Positions 9,922 to 19,141 of a stretch of DNA of 64,000 nucleotides are shown here, one piece after another. The DNA is taken from positions 3,906,001 through 3,970,000 of the forward strand of contig NZ_CP006568.1 of the NCBI RefSeq assembly GCF_000517405.1. The letters run 5' to 3'. A model generated the notes under the pieces. The model was not told the DNA's origin, searched no databases, and saw only the letters and a program-made list of their open reading frames with translations. Source of the DNA: Candidatus Sodalis pierantonius str. SOPE. GTDB taxonomy: Bacteria; Pseudomonadota; Gammaproteobacteria; Enterobacterales; Enterobacteriaceae. The stretch's first letter is position 1; each line of letters begins with the position of its first letter. The translations under genes and the position numbers were made by a program.

Positions 9922-11236
9922 GCCAATTTTAGCGCGCGCGTCATGTTTTCGATGTGGTTGTCGCGAATGACGATATTATCCTCAATGCGGATACCGCCAT
10001 AAAGCTTGAAGCTTTCGATGCACGACCAGTTGAAATGCCGGCTGAAGGGGCTGGATCGCCAAGGCTCCAGCAGCGTTTCGATAAAATAAAGACCGGGTTC
10101 GATCGTCAACACCATGCGCGGTTGCAGCACGCGCGTACAGCGCAGGTGGGGATAGCGTGACGGCGGCGCCAGGGACGTACCGCGATCATCTTGCATGAAG
10201 CCGGCAACATCGTGTACCTGTAATCCCAGCGGATGCCCCAGTCCATGCGGCAGGAACGGCACGGTAACGCCCTCCGCCACCATGGCCTCCTCGCTAAGGT
10301 CGCTGATAATCTCGAACTGCCGCAGCAATTTGGCGATTCTGCCGTGCATTTGCACATGGTAGTCGATGTAGTTAATACCGGTTTCAATGGTGGCGATAAG
10401 CGCCTGCTGCTCATTATTCATCGCCGTGATTAGCGCGGCGAAATCGCTGTCTTTTTGCGCCGCATAGGTGCGGGTCAGGTCGGCGGCGTAACCGTTATAT
10501 TCCGTGCCGGCATCGATCAAGGAGCTGTGAAGGTGGTCCGGCGTGCACTGATCCAGGCGGGTATAATGCAATACCGCGGCATGTTCATTCAGGGCGATAA
10601 TATTATCATAAGGCACATCGGTATCGCGGTGACCGCAGGCGCTAAGGTAGGCGATATTAATATCAAATTCGCACATGCCGGACAAAAAGGCTTCTTTCGC
10701 CACTCGATGGCCGTTTACCGCTGATTTTTGCGCCTCGCGCATGCAGGCGAGTTCATAGTCGGTTTTTTATAGGCGCGGTGAAAATGCAAATAATCCAGCA
10801 CCGGCTGCGGGTTGATGTATTCACTCTCAATCCCCAGGCGGGAGTCGCGCTGCGGCGCCGATCCCAGGTAGGCGACCCTCGCGCGCGGCGGCAACAGCGT
10901 AGTCATCTCGTCCGGATCGGCGAACGGCACGATATCCACATACGGCGTCCAAAAGCTATCCGGCAACGGCTCCACGAGATACCAGTAGTCTACCGGCAGG
11001 TAATACCAGAGTTTCGGCTTGTTTACCCCGTCCCAGTGCGGTACGCGAGTGACCGGCAGCCAGGCTTTGAAATGGGGATTGACTTTAAACGGGTAGTCAT
11101 GGTCATCAAGAAAGCGGCCTATCGGCTCGCCAGCATGGATCAGCAATCCATCCAGCTGCTGGCGCTTCAATATCTCCCGGGTGCGCTGTTGGAGTGTGGC
11201 GAGATGATCCTGATATAACGAAGAAAGCGATTCCAT
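9918..11236 (-). pseudogene. pepQ: Xaa-Pro dipeptidase, frameshifted
   Basis: Two overlapping frames together give PepQ. The N-terminal part (from ATG 11236, MESLSSLYQDHLATL) runs to about 10754, then the reading shifts. The metallopeptidase half continues in another frame from MREAQKSAVNGHR to the stop at 9918. The shift falls at a run of six A (minus strand TATAAAAAACC, about 10768-10773), where the family needs four or seven. A 4-residue deletion (PVTRVPH-WDGVNKP, lacking the CWLL segment of E. coli) is also seen. The metal-ligand regions DAGTEYNGYAADLTR, LPHGLGHPLGL, TIEPGLY and GGIRIEDNI are intact. Either a pseudogene or a case rescued by slippage on the A-run. fadBA, which separate pepQ from fre in E. 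coli, are gone. Confidence 0.9.
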
Positions 11237-11373
11237 GTTCAGACCCTATGCGGAACGTAATTGGCCCATATTACCATAGCGCTCCGCCTGGCACAGCGGC
11301 CGACCCGTCGAGTGCCGCCTCCCCGCAGGGCCGTAGCCGGCGAATGAAACGGCGCTGATGCGGATGAACCGGC

Positions 11374-12075
11374 TTAAATAAAGGCGAAAGCGTCACCAAA
11401 AATGCGATCGACCACGGCGCTGCGCTCGGCGCAAAAACGTTCACGAGCGATTTTTGCCATTTCAAAGCGCCCCGCGATATAGATATCGTAGGGTTCCAGG
11501 GAGCCATAGTCCTGCATCACCGCCATCAGGACGGTACCGGAACGGCCCTGCCATTGTTCATCCGGCTGTTCGACCACGGGTACTACGGACAATTGCGGAT
11601 GCTGCAGGATAAGCGCCTCCAGCTCGCCTAAATCATAGAGATGGTCCCGTTCACGACCGCCCCAGTATATCGCCACTTTACGCTCGGGCTGGCGCGCCAG
11701 CACCGTCAATAAAATCGAGCGCGCGTAGGAGAAACCGGTACCACCGGCGATCAGCACGATGGGCCTGTCGGTATCATCACGCAACCAGGCTTCGCCCTGC
11801 GGGACTTCGACGGTAATTTCCCTCTCTTTCAGAATACGATCCATTACGGCCATCGCATACAAATTGAGTTCGGAAGCGCCGATATGCAGCTCGATAAACG
11901 ACGTTTCCATGGGCGTTGACGCCAGGGAAAAGGGGCGTTTATCGCGTTCATCCATCACCACTATCAGGTACTGCCCGGCGCGGAAGTGGAAAGCCGCTTC
12001 CGGTGCCAGCCGTACGCGGTAAACGGTATCAGTGATGGTATCCACGGAAGAGACCTTACAGGTCAATGTTGTCAT
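11374..12075 (-). CDS. fre: NAD(P)H-flavin reductase
   Basis: 233 residues from ATG 12075 (MTTLTCKVSS), identical in length to E. coli Fre. Reduces free riboflavin/FMN/FAD with NAD(P)H; reduced flavin serves, for example, the UbiX/UbiD system. Ferredoxin-reductase-like fold: flavin motif RPFSLAS, nucleotide-binding IAGGTGFSYARSILL, and the C-terminal IYIAGRFEMAKIARE. It follows ubiD by about 50 bases in the same direction, as in enterobacteria. The frame extends 12 codons upstream without similarity, so I reject the longer start. Confidence 0.95.
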   Translation of the reverse strand: MTTLTCKVSSVDTITDTVYRVRLAPEAAFHFRAGQYLIVVMDERDKRPFSLASTPMETSFIELHIGASELNLYAMAVMDRILKEREITVEVPQGEAWLRDDTDRPIVLIAGGTGFSYARSILLTVLARQPERKVAIYWGGRERDHLYDLGELEALILQHPQLSVVPVVEQPDEQWQGRSGTVLMAVMQDYGSLEPYDIYIAGRFEMAKIARERFCAERSAVVDRIFGDAFAFI

Positions 12076-12125
12076 GCAGTCCCTCTGTCGGGTCATTAAG
12101 CAATTCGCCACGGGCGCCGCGTAAA

Positions 12126-13610
12126 TTACGACGCGTGACCATTTTTTAGGATAGCCAGCTGGTCCCAGATAGCGTCAACGCGCGCGCGCACCGTCCGATC
12201 CATTTCAATTGGGGTACCCCATTCGCGCTGTGTTTCTCCCGGCCATTTGTTTGTCGCGTCCATGCCCATTTTCGAGCCCAGCCCGGAAACCGGCGAAGCG
12301 AAATCGAGATAATCTATCGGTGTATTTTCCATCAAGACCGTATCGCGCGCCGGATCCATACGGGTCGTCATCGCCCATATCACGTCTTTCCAATTACGTG
12401 CATTGATATCATCATCGCATACGATAACAAATTTCGTATACATGAATTGACGCAGGAATGACCAGACCCCCATCATTACCCGTTTGGCGTGGCCGGCATA
12501 TTGCTTTTTGATGGTCACTACCGCCAGGCGGTAGGAGCACCCTTCCGGCGGCAGATAGAAATCCACGATTTCTGGAAACTGCTTTTGCAATATGGGAACG
12601 AAGACTTCATTAAGCGCTTCCCCCAATACCGCCGGTTCATCGGGCGGGCGGCTGGTATAGGTTGAGTGGTATAGCGCGTCGCGCCGCTGGGTAATATGGG
12701 TTATCGTGAAGACCGGGAAACTGTCTGTTTCATTATAATAGCCGGTGTGGTCGCCATACGGCCCTTCGGTCGCCGTTTCTCCCGCTTCAAGGTAACCTTC
12801 CAAAACGATCTCCGCGCTGGCCGGTACCTCCAAATCGCAGGAAACACACTTGACCACTTCGGTTTTGTAACCCCTCAGCAGGCCGGCGAATGCGTATTCG
12901 GAGAGCGCATCAGGCACCGGCGTCACCGCGGCCAAAATTGTCGCCGGATCGGCGCCGAGAGCGACCGCGACGGGAAAACGTTTACCGGGGTTTTGCTGCG
13001 TCCATTCCTGGAAGTCGAGCGCGCCGCCGCGGTGAGAGAGCCAGCGCATAATGACCTTATTCCTGCCCAGCACCTGCTGACGATAAATACCGAGGTTTTG
13101 CCGTTCTTTGTGCGGTCCGCGCGTAACCGTAAGCCCCCAGGTGATAAGCGGCGCGGCGTCGCCAGGCCAGCAGTGCATCACCGGAATACGGCCGAGATCC
13201 ACATCCTCACCCTGCCAGATCTGCTCTTGGCAAGGCGCGGCGCTGAGCCGTTTGGTCGGCATGTGCAGTACTTGGCGGAATTGGGGAACTTTGTCCAGCA
13301 GGTTGCGAAAGCCCTTGGGCGGCTCTGGCTCTTTCAAAAATGCCAGAAATTTACCCACATCGCGCAGTGCGCTAACGCTCTCCTGTCCCATACCGAGCGC
13401 CACCCGTTCCGGGGTGCCGAACAGATTGCACAGTACCGGCATGGTATACCCTTTAGGGTTTTCAAACAGCAGCGCCGGACCGCCGGCACGCAGCGTACGG
13501 TCGGCGATTTCCGTCATTTCCAGATAGGGATCGATGGGCAAGCTGATTCGTTTTAATTCCCCCCGCTGCTCCAGCAGAGCGAGGAAGTCGCGCAAGTCAC
13601 GGTATTTCAT
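12126..13610 (-). CDS. ubiD: 3-octaprenyl-4-hydroxybenzoate carboxy-lyase
   Basis: 494 residues, full-length. Decarboxylates 3-polyprenyl-4-hydroxybenzoate in ubiquinone synthesis using prenylated FMN made by UbiX (not in the window). Conserved blocks are intact: RTLRAGGPALLFENPKGY, WPGDAAPLITWGLTVTRGP, LGIYRQQVLGRNKVIMRW, the EGPYGDHTGYYN and PPDEPAVLGEALNEVF regions near the active site, and RMDPARDTV near the C-terminus. Start MKYRDLRDFLALLEQ. Divergent from rfaH across about 180 bases. Confidence 0.97.
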   Translation of the reverse strand: MKYRDLRDFLALLEQRGELKRISLPIDPYLEMTEIADRTLRAGGPALLFENPKGYTMPVLCNLFGTPERVALGMGQESVSALRDVGKFLAFLKEPEPPKGFRNLLDKVPQFRQVLHMPTKRLSAAPCQEQIWQGEDVDLGRIPVMHCWPGDAAPLITWGLTVTRGPHKERQNLGIYRQQVLGRNKVIMRWLSHRGGALDFQEWTQQNPGKRFPVAVALGADPATILAAVTPVPDALSEYAFAGLLRGYKTEVVKCVSCDLEVPASAEIVLEGYLEAGETATEGPYGDHTGYYNETDSFPVFTITHITQRRDALYHSTYTSRPPDEPAVLGEALNEVFVPILQKQFPEIVDFYLPPEGCSYRLAVVTIKKQYAGHAKRVMMGVWSFLRQFMYTKFVIVCDDDINARNWKDVIWAMTTRMDPARDTVLMENTPIDYLDFASPVSGLGSKMGMDATNKWPGETQREWGTPIEMDRTVRARVDAIWDQLAILKNGHAS

Positions 13611-13791
13611 AGCATCATCAGGAACGGTATTTAGCCTGCATTATAAGATCTGTTTATCAGCCTTGCTGGTCTTTTGTCAAAGATCGGTAAAAATAAGCCC
13701 CCCCGTGCCCCACGGCGGCGGCGTCCGGTGCTATATATCTGTTATGGCTTTTGTTATGCTAAGTCTTCGATGAGATAGGTAAATTGTTACT

Positions 13792-14283
13792 ATGGAAGCT
13801 TGGTATTTATTATATTGTAAGCGTGGACAATTGCTGTGTGCTAAAGAACATCTTGAACGGCAGGCGGTCGCCTGTTTGACGCCGATGGTAACGCTGGAGA
13901 AAATTATCCGGGGCAAGCGCACAGAAACCTACGAGCCGCTGTTTCCAAACTATTTGTTTATCGAATTCGATCCGAAAACCATTCATACCACCACCATCAG
14001 CGCTACTCGCGGCGTCAGCCACTTTGTCCGCTTTGGCAGTCTGCCGGTAATCATCCCCGCCGAAGTCATTAAAGAACTGCGCGACCATAGTTTTGACAAC
14101 GTGACCGATCCTGAAACGCCTTCAACCGGCGGCAAAGTGTTGATCACCGCCGGGGTATTTGAAGGATTACAGGCCATTTATACCGAACCTGACGGCGAAG
14201 CGCGCTCCATGCTGCTGCTGAATTTGTTAAATAAACAGGTGTATCAAAGCCTGGATAATCGCCAGTTTCATAAGATCCAATAG
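13792..14283 (+). CDS. rfaH: Transcription antiterminator RfaH
   Basis: 163 residues, normal length. A NusG paralogue recruited to RNA polymerase at ops sites; it reduces pausing and, through its refolding KOW domain, couples ribosomes to operons for LPS core, capsule and other surface structures. The N-terminal NGN domain begins SWYLLYCKRG-like (here AWYLLYCKRGQLLCAKEHL), with PLFPNYLF and HTTTISATRGVSHFVRFG; the C-terminal KOW domain has VLITAGVFEGLQAIYTEPDG. Divergent from ubiD. The intergenic region holds a C-run (cccccccgtgcc, about 13699) and no obvious operator. Confidence 0.96.
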   Translation: MEAWYLLYCKRGQLLCAKEHLERQAVACLTPMVTLEKIIRGKRTETYEPLFPNYLFIEFDPKTIHTTTISATRGVSHFVRFGSLPVIIPAEVIKELRDHSFDNVTDPETPSTGGKVLITAGVFEGLQAIYTEPDGEARSMLLLNLLNKQVYQSLDNRQFHKIQ

Positions 14284-14401
14284 CCGGTCCCGGCGAGGAT
14301 GATGACCCCACATCGCTGAAGGCGTGAGCCGACAAACCTGGAAATCGCCATACCCTAACAGCAACCCTCCTTGCCCTGACGGTATTGCCCATGTCACGGC
14401 G

Positions 14402-15172
14402 TTATTCAGGCTTATCCTCTTCGGGATCGTCTTCTTCCTCAGCGCCTTTGCGCCCTTTACCGACGTAGAACCGGGCGAAGAACACGCCGATTTCAAACAG
14501 CAGGTACATGGGTATCGCCAATAACGTTTGGGAAAAGACATCCGGCGGCGTCAGCAGCATACCAATCACAAAGGCGCCGACGAGCACATAGGGCCGCTTC
14601 TTGCGCAGGTCCTCCGGCGTCACCACGCCACTCCAGCATAATAGTACGATAGCTACCGGCACTTCAAACGACACCCCGAACGCCATAAACAGCGCCATAA
14701 CGAAGTCGAGATAGTTGTTAATATCGGTTGCGATAAGCACGCCGCGCGGGGCGGTATGGGCAAAAAAGCTGAAGGCCAGCGGGAATACGACGAAGTAGGC
14801 GAAAGCCATACCGGCATAAAATAGCAGAGTGCTGGAGAATAGCAGCGGCATCATCAGCCGGCGTTCATGTTTATACAGCGCGGGGGCCACGAAGGCCCAT
14901 ACCTGGTAAAGCAACAGCGGCGCGGAGACAAATACCGAGACGATGATGGTCAGTTTGATTGGCGTAAAGAACGGCGACGCGACATCGGTCGCTATCATGC
15001 TGGCGCCCGCCGGCAACTGCTTGATAAGCGGAGCGGATATCAGCTGATATATATCGTTGGCGAAATAAATCAGCGCCAGAAAGACCACCAGTACGCTGAG
15101 GATGCAATAAAGTAGCCGCTTGCGTAGTTCGATTAAGTGACTGATCAGGGGTTGGGTATCATCAACGGCCAT
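14402..15172 (-). CDS. tatC: Sec-independent protein translocase TatC
   Basis: 256 residues with six membrane spans, the receptor core of the twin-arginine translocon in the inner membrane. Recognisable: DTQPLISHLIELRKRLLYC at the cytoplasmic N-terminus (signal-peptide contact site), SPFFTPIKLT, the YKHERRLMMP loop, ALFMAFGVSFEVPVA and LLTPPDVFSQTLLAIPMYLLFE. The acidic tail EEEDDPEEDKPE is expected. It follows tatB by 3 bases in the tatABC operon. tatD, next in E. coli, is absent: only about 120 bases separate tatC from the rfaH stop. Confidence 0.97.
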   Translation of the reverse strand: MAVDDTQPLISHLIELRKRLLYCILSVLVVFLALIYFANDIYQLISAPLIKQLPAGASMIATDVASPFFTPIKLTIIVSVFVSAPLLLYQVWAFVAPALYKHERRLMMPLLFSSTLLFYAGMAFAYFVVFPLAFSFFAHTAPRGVLIATDINNYLDFVMALFMAFGVSFEVPVAIVLLCWSGVVTPEDLRKKRPYVLVGAFVIGMLLTPPDVFSQTLLAIPMYLLFEIGVFFARFYVGKGRKGAEEEDDPEEDKPE

Positions 15173-15175
15173 GGA

Positions 15176-15739
15176 TTAGCGATCATTATTCAGTGGAAAA
15201 GTGGACGATGCCGGCCGCGGGGCGGAGGCCGCGCTGCCGGGCTCCCCTTGGGCTGGCGCTTTCGCGGCGGGCGTCGCGGCCTGGGCGGCCGGATCCGCTA
15301 CGGAATCGGCCGGCGTCATCGGTGGCGCGTCGGCCTGGCGATCGCCCTCTGCCGGGGTCACACCGTCATGCAACGCCTCGGGATCGGTCACCAGCGGATT
15401 GTGAATCATATGCGGCTCAGCCGGATCCAGTGCGGCACTATTGATGCCCTTAAATTCCTTCTTCATGGACTCCGCCGCTTCACGCAGCTCTTCCATCGAG
15501 GCTTTCAGCTCCGGCGACAGGTTGTTTTTACTGGCCTCTTCAACTTTTTTCAGGCTGTCCTGCAACTCTTGCAGCTTAAGCTCCTGCGTTAATTCGTTCT
15601 GCACCGTCGACGCCATGGATCGTATTGCCCTGATCCAACCTGCCACCGTCCTGACCGCAACCGGCAAACGTTCTGGACCCAGCACCACCAGTCCGATAAC
15701 GAATACCAGCATCAGCTCACCAAATCCAATATCGAACAC
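15176..15739 (-). CDS. tatB: Sec-independent protein translocase TatB
   Basis: 187 residues. One N-terminal membrane helix (MFDIGFGELMLVFVIGLVVL), the GPERLP hinge, then an amphipathic helix and a long charged, Pro/Ala-rich tail (from about 105) of variable length in the family. Pairs with TatC to bind twin-arginine signal peptides. Starts 3 bases after the tatA stop, consistent with a tight operon. The ELTQELKLQELQDSLKKVEEAS segment matches enterobacterial TatB. No lesion. Confidence 0.96.
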   Translation of the reverse strand: MFDIGFGELMLVFVIGLVVLGPERLPVAVRTVAGWIRAIRSMASTVQNELTQELKLQELQDSLKKVEEASKNNLSPELKASMEELREAAESMKKEFKGINSAALDPAEPHMIHNPLVTDPEALHDGVTPAEGDRQADAPPMTPADSVADPAAQAATPAAKAPAQGEPGSAASAPRPASSTFPLNNDR

Positions 15740-15742
15740 GGC

Positions 15743-16009
15743 TTATACCTGCTCTTTATCTTTATTTTTGGCTTCATCCGGCCGTGCCAGGTCGGCTTTC
15801 GGCGCGATGGGCGGCGGGGTAAAGTCGGCATCCTGGGAAGGCTTATCCGACGATTTCGTCGCCGCGTTGTCCTCTTCGCTCATGGATTTTTTAAATCCTT
15901 TAATCGAAGCGCCTAAATCCGATCCCAGGCCGCGCAGCTTTTTAGTACCGAATAACAGCACCACGATAGCCGCAATGATCAATAATTGTGTAATGCTGAT
16001 TCCGCCCAT
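15743..16009 (-). CDS. tatA: Sec-independent protein translocase TatA
   Basis: 88 residues from ATG 16009 (MGGISITQLLIIAAIVVLLF); the frame runs 36 codons further upstream but only this start gives the family N-terminus, and an AGAGG (minus strand) precedes it. One membrane helix, the FGTKKLRGLGSDLG hinge and amphipathic helix, GASIKGFKKSMSEED, and a charged tail. TatA oligomerises to open the pore for folded substrates. First gene of tatABC, about 50 bases after ubiB. Confidence 0.95.
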   Translation of the reverse strand: MGGISITQLLIIAAIVVLLFGTKKLRGLGSDLGASIKGFKKSMSEEDNAATKSSDKPSQDADFTPPPIAPKADLARPDEAKNKDKEQV

Positions 16010-16059
16010 AAATTTACCTCTGTAAAGGGGGTAAAACCCGGTTATAGTTCCACCGACGG

Positions 16060-17694
16060 CTACGCGGTCCGTCTCCAGCCGATAATCCAACTGACGATAC
16101 CGGCGGCCATAAGCCAAGCCGGCAGAGAGCTCTCGTCAGCGCTTTGCGTCATTAAAAACGTGCCGCTGAGCAGCAACGTCGCGCCAATGCCGAACAAAAA
16201 ACGGGATTGGCTTTGTCGCACATGATGAACCCGCATTTCCACCGACAGGCGATCGACACTTTTCTGCAACAGGCGATGTTGCTTGAAACCGTCATAGACG
16301 AGTTCGGGCAATTCGGGCAATTTCTCCGCCCAATAGGGCGCCTTCTCCTTCAGCGCGCGCAGAATAGCCGGCAGACCAACCTGATCCTTGATCCACTCTT
16401 CCAGAAAGGGCTTGGCCGTTTTCCACAAATCCAACTGGGGATAAAGCTGTCGCCCAACGCCTTCAATATACAGTAGCGTTTTTTGCAGCAAAACCAGCTG
16501 CGGTTGCACTTCCATATTAAAGCGACGCGCGGTGTTAAACAGATTCAGCAGCACGTAACCAAATGAAATCTCCGCCAGCGGCTTTTCAAAAATAGGCTCG
16601 CAGACGGTACGAATAGCAAACTCGAAATCTTCGACATTGGTATCCGGCGGCACCCAGCCGGAATCCACGTGCAGCTCCGCCACCTTGCGATAATCGCGGT
16701 TGAAAAAGGCGATAAAATTTTCCGCCAAATAGCGCTTATCTTCTTTGTTCAGCGACCCGACGATGCCACAGTCGATACCGATATATTGGGGATTCTCAGG
16801 GTGTTCAAAACTGACGAAAATGTTGCCCGGATGCATATCGCCATGGAAAAAACTATCACGAAAAACCTGGGTAAAAAAGACCTGTACCCCGCGCTCCGCC
16901 AGCAGCTTCATGTTGGTGCCCTGCTTCTCCAGCGCGGCCACATCGTTGACCGGCACGCCATAGATGCGCTCCATCACCATCATGGTTTCGCTGCAATAAT
17001 CCGGATAGACCTCCGGAATATAGAGCATCGGGCTACCCTCGAAATTTCGTCGCAGCTGGATGGCATTGGCCGCCTCGCGCAGCAGATTGAGCTCATTGAG
17101 CAAGGTTTTTTCATACTCCAGCACGACCTCCACCGGCCGCAACCGCCGACCGTTCGGTAGCAAATGCGGCACCCAGCTGGCCAGACGGTACATCAGCCGC
17201 ATATCGGCCTTAATCATCGGTAAAATATCCGGGCGGATCACCTTGATAACCACCTCTTTGCCGTTTTTCAGCCGGGCGGTATGCACTTGCGCGATGGAGG
17301 CGGAAGCCAGCGGCTCCTGCTGAAAATCGTCGAACCAGTTTTCCAGCGACTGCCCCATCGAGCGTTCGATATGCGTGCGCGCGAGGGCTCCGTCAAAAGG
17401 CTGCACCCTATCTTGCAGCATCGCCAATTGATCGGCGATGGCCGGCGGGAACAGATCGCGGCGGGTCGAGAGCATTTGGCCGAACTTAATCCATACCGGT
17501 CCCAGCTCTTGCAACGCCAGGCGCAAACGTTCGCCCAGCATGCGCTGCCCATGGTTGTTCGGCATCCAAAACAGCAAATTGCGTCCCAGCCGCAGCGGCA
17601 GCGTCAACCGCGTTCTCGGGATAAGCTCATCCAGTCCGTAGCTGAGCATAACGCGAATAATCAGATAGAGGCGGCGGATCTCCCCGAATATCAT
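16060..17694 (-). CDS. ubiB: UbiB, ubiquinone biosynthesis atypical kinase/ATPase
   Basis: 544 residues, normal length. ABC1/ADCK-family protein-kinase-like ATPase needed for coenzyme Q synthesis, anchored in the inner membrane by C-terminal helices (FLFGIGATLLLSGTFL and the last 20 residues). KxGQ motif region KFGQMLSTRRDLFP, Ala-rich nucleotide loop PLASASIAQVHTARL, ELNLLREAANA, and catalytic HGDMHPGNIFVS and GIDCGIVGSL are present. The ATG overlaps the ubiJ stop (ATGA, 17691-17694), giving a ubiE-ubiJ-ubiB-tatABC arrangement as in E. coli. The ADMHP of E. coli is GDMHP here, a normal variant in the family. Confidence 0.96.
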   Translation of the reverse strand: MIFGEIRRLYLIIRVMLSYGLDELIPRTRLTLPLRLGRNLLFWMPNNHGQRMLGERLRLALQELGPVWIKFGQMLSTRRDLFPPAIADQLAMLQDRVQPFDGALARTHIERSMGQSLENWFDDFQQEPLASASIAQVHTARLKNGKEVVIKVIRPDILPMIKADMRLMYRLASWVPHLLPNGRRLRPVEVVLEYEKTLLNELNLLREAANAIQLRRNFEGSPMLYIPEVYPDYCSETMMVMERIYGVPVNDVAALEKQGTNMKLLAERGVQVFFTQVFRDSFFHGDMHPGNIFVSFEHPENPQYIGIDCGIVGSLNKEDKRYLAENFIAFFNRDYRKVAELHVDSGWVPPDTNVEDFEFAIRTVCEPIFEKPLAEISFGYVLLNLFNTARRFNMEVQPQLVLLQKTLLYIEGVGRQLYPQLDLWKTAKPFLEEWIKDQVGLPAILRALKEKAPYWAEKLPELPELVYDGFKQHRLLQKSVDRLSVEMRVHHVRQSQSRFLFGIGATLLLSGTFLMTQSADESSLPAWLMAAGIVSWIIGWRRTA

Positions 17695-18299
17695 CTGCTG
17701 GCCTCCAGTTTATCCAAGCGGGCCGTCAGATTTTCACCGGCCCGGGTGACATCATCCACTTCGTCGCAAAACCACGCCAGTTCCAGAGCCGAAGGCACCA
17801 GGCGCCATTCGTCGGTCATCGCCTGCGTCACCCGCCCCTGGCCGGTGCGCAAAAGCCGCCGCGCCTCGGTCAGCCGGCGCGCGACCGCTTGGGTGACGCC
17901 TTCAGCGGCAATATCGCCGACCCAGGGCGCCAGCAGCTCCGCCGCGTCGAATTCAGCCATATCCAGCAGCGCGGCGAACTGCTGTATGCACTGCGGATCG
18001 TCTTCCACATCGAGAAAGCCCTGCTTGATGAGCTGCGTCAGCCGCTGGCGTTCCAGCAGCGCCGGCAGCGTGGCGAGACGGGTGCGCACCGTGCAATCCG
18101 CGACGTCATCCCACGCGTTCAGCACATCCACCTGGCGCTCGCCGAATACCAGAATAACCGGCGTCTCCCATTCGGCCAATTCAAACCGCAAAACTTTACC
18201 TTTCAGACGCTCACGGGCGGCGGACATGGCGCGATCTTGATAAAGCAAGCGTTTAAGCACGGCTTCCAGCGTTGCGCTTATCAGCGGCATCAGCAACAT
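17691..18299 (-). CDS. ubiJ: UbiJ, ubiquinone biosynthesis accessory factor (SCP2 domain)
   Basis: 202 residues, as in E. coli (formerly YigP). The N-terminal SCP2 lipid-binding domain (about 15-115; LKGKVLRFELAEWETPVILVF) is followed by a helical C-terminal part. In E. coli UbiJ with UbiK scaffolds the soluble Ubi metabolon and binds the lipid intermediate. It lies 12 bases downstream of ubiE and overlaps ubiB by 4. No frame defect. Confidence 0.94.
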   Translation of the reverse strand: MLLMPLISATLEAVLKRLLYQDRAMSAARERLKGKVLRFELAEWETPVILVFGERQVDVLNAWDDVADCTVRTRLATLPALLERQRLTQLIKQGFLDVEDDPQCIQQFAALLDMAEFDAAELLAPWVGDIAAEGVTQAVARRLTEARRLLRTGQGRVTQAMTDEWRLVPSALELAWFCDEVDDVTRAGENLTARLDKLEASR

Positions 18300-18311
18300 G
18301 TCATATCCCGA

Positions 18312-19070
18312 TCAGAATTTATAACCGCGGTGCAGGGCCACGATGCCATCGGTCATATTGAAATATTCGGCGCTGTCGAACCCGGCGTCCAGCATCATCG
18401 ACTTCAGCGTTTCTTGATCCGGATGCATGCGGATGGATTCCGCCAGATAGCGATAGCTGCCGGCATCGCGGGCCACCATTTCACCAATGCGCGGCAGAAC
18501 GTGGAAAGAATAGAGATCATACGCTTTGTTCAGCGGCTTGAAGCGCGGGGTGGAAAACTCGAGGATCAGCAGTCGCCCGCCGGGTTTCAGCACCCGGTAC
18601 ATCGACTTCAGCGCCTGCTCTTTTTCGGTCACGTTGCGCAGGCCGAACGAAATGGTGATGCAGTCGAAGGTATCGTCCGGGAATGGCAGGGCTTCTGCGT
18701 TGGCCTGGACATAGCTGACGTTGCCCAGAATCCCGCGGTTGCGCAGCTTCTCACGCCCCACCTTAAGCATGGAGTCGTTGATATCCGCCAGCATCACTTC
18801 CCCTTCTTCACCCACCAGCCGCGAAAACTTGGCGGTCAGATCGCCGGTGCCGCCCGCCAGATCCAGCACCTTTTGCCCGCGGCGCACGCCGCTGCACTGG
18901 ATAGCGAAACGTTTCCAAATGCGGTGAATGCCGAAGGACATCAGATCATTCATGAGATCGTATTTTGCCGCGACGGAGTGAAAGACATCCGCCACCATCA
19001 ACGCTTTCTGATCCTTCGCCACGGTGCGGAAACCAAAATGGGTTGTTTCACGCTTGTCTTCATCTGCCAT
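18312..19070 (-). CDS. ubiE: Ubiquinone/menaquinone C-methyltransferase
   Basis: 252 residues from ATG 19070 (MADEDKRETTHFGF), matching the family start; an in-frame ATG 6 codons upstream is possible. SAM-dependent C-methylation of the quinol ring in both ubiquinone and menaquinone synthesis. Motif I VLDLAGGTGDLTAKFS, LADINDSML, ANAEALPFPDDTFDCITISFGLRN and the C-terminal VALHRGYKF are intact. First gene of the ubiEJB-tatABC run. Confidence 0.96.
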   Translation of the reverse strand: MADEDKRETTHFGFRTVAKDQKALMVADVFHSVAAKYDLMNDLMSFGIHRIWKRFAIQCSGVRRGQKVLDLAGGTGDLTAKFSRLVGEEGEVMLADINDSMLKVGREKLRNRGILGNVSYVQANAEALPFPDDTFDCITISFGLRNVTEKEQALKSMYRVLKPGGRLLILEFSTPRFKPLNKAYDLYSFHVLPRIGEMVARDAGSYRYLAESIRMHPDQETLKSMMLDAGFDSAEYFNMTDGIVALHRGYKF

Positions 19071-19141
19071 GTTCGTCGTCCTGCTCAATCAGTTTTCAGA
19101 GAAGTGTAACAGATGCGTGGTGAAAGCCCCACCGCGGCGCG

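Noticed and set aside
17281..19109. Long plus-strand frames opposite ubiB, ubiJ and ubiE (319 and 406 codons)
   Set aside because: Typical GC-rich antisense shadows; the minus-strand frames match well-known proteins over full length.
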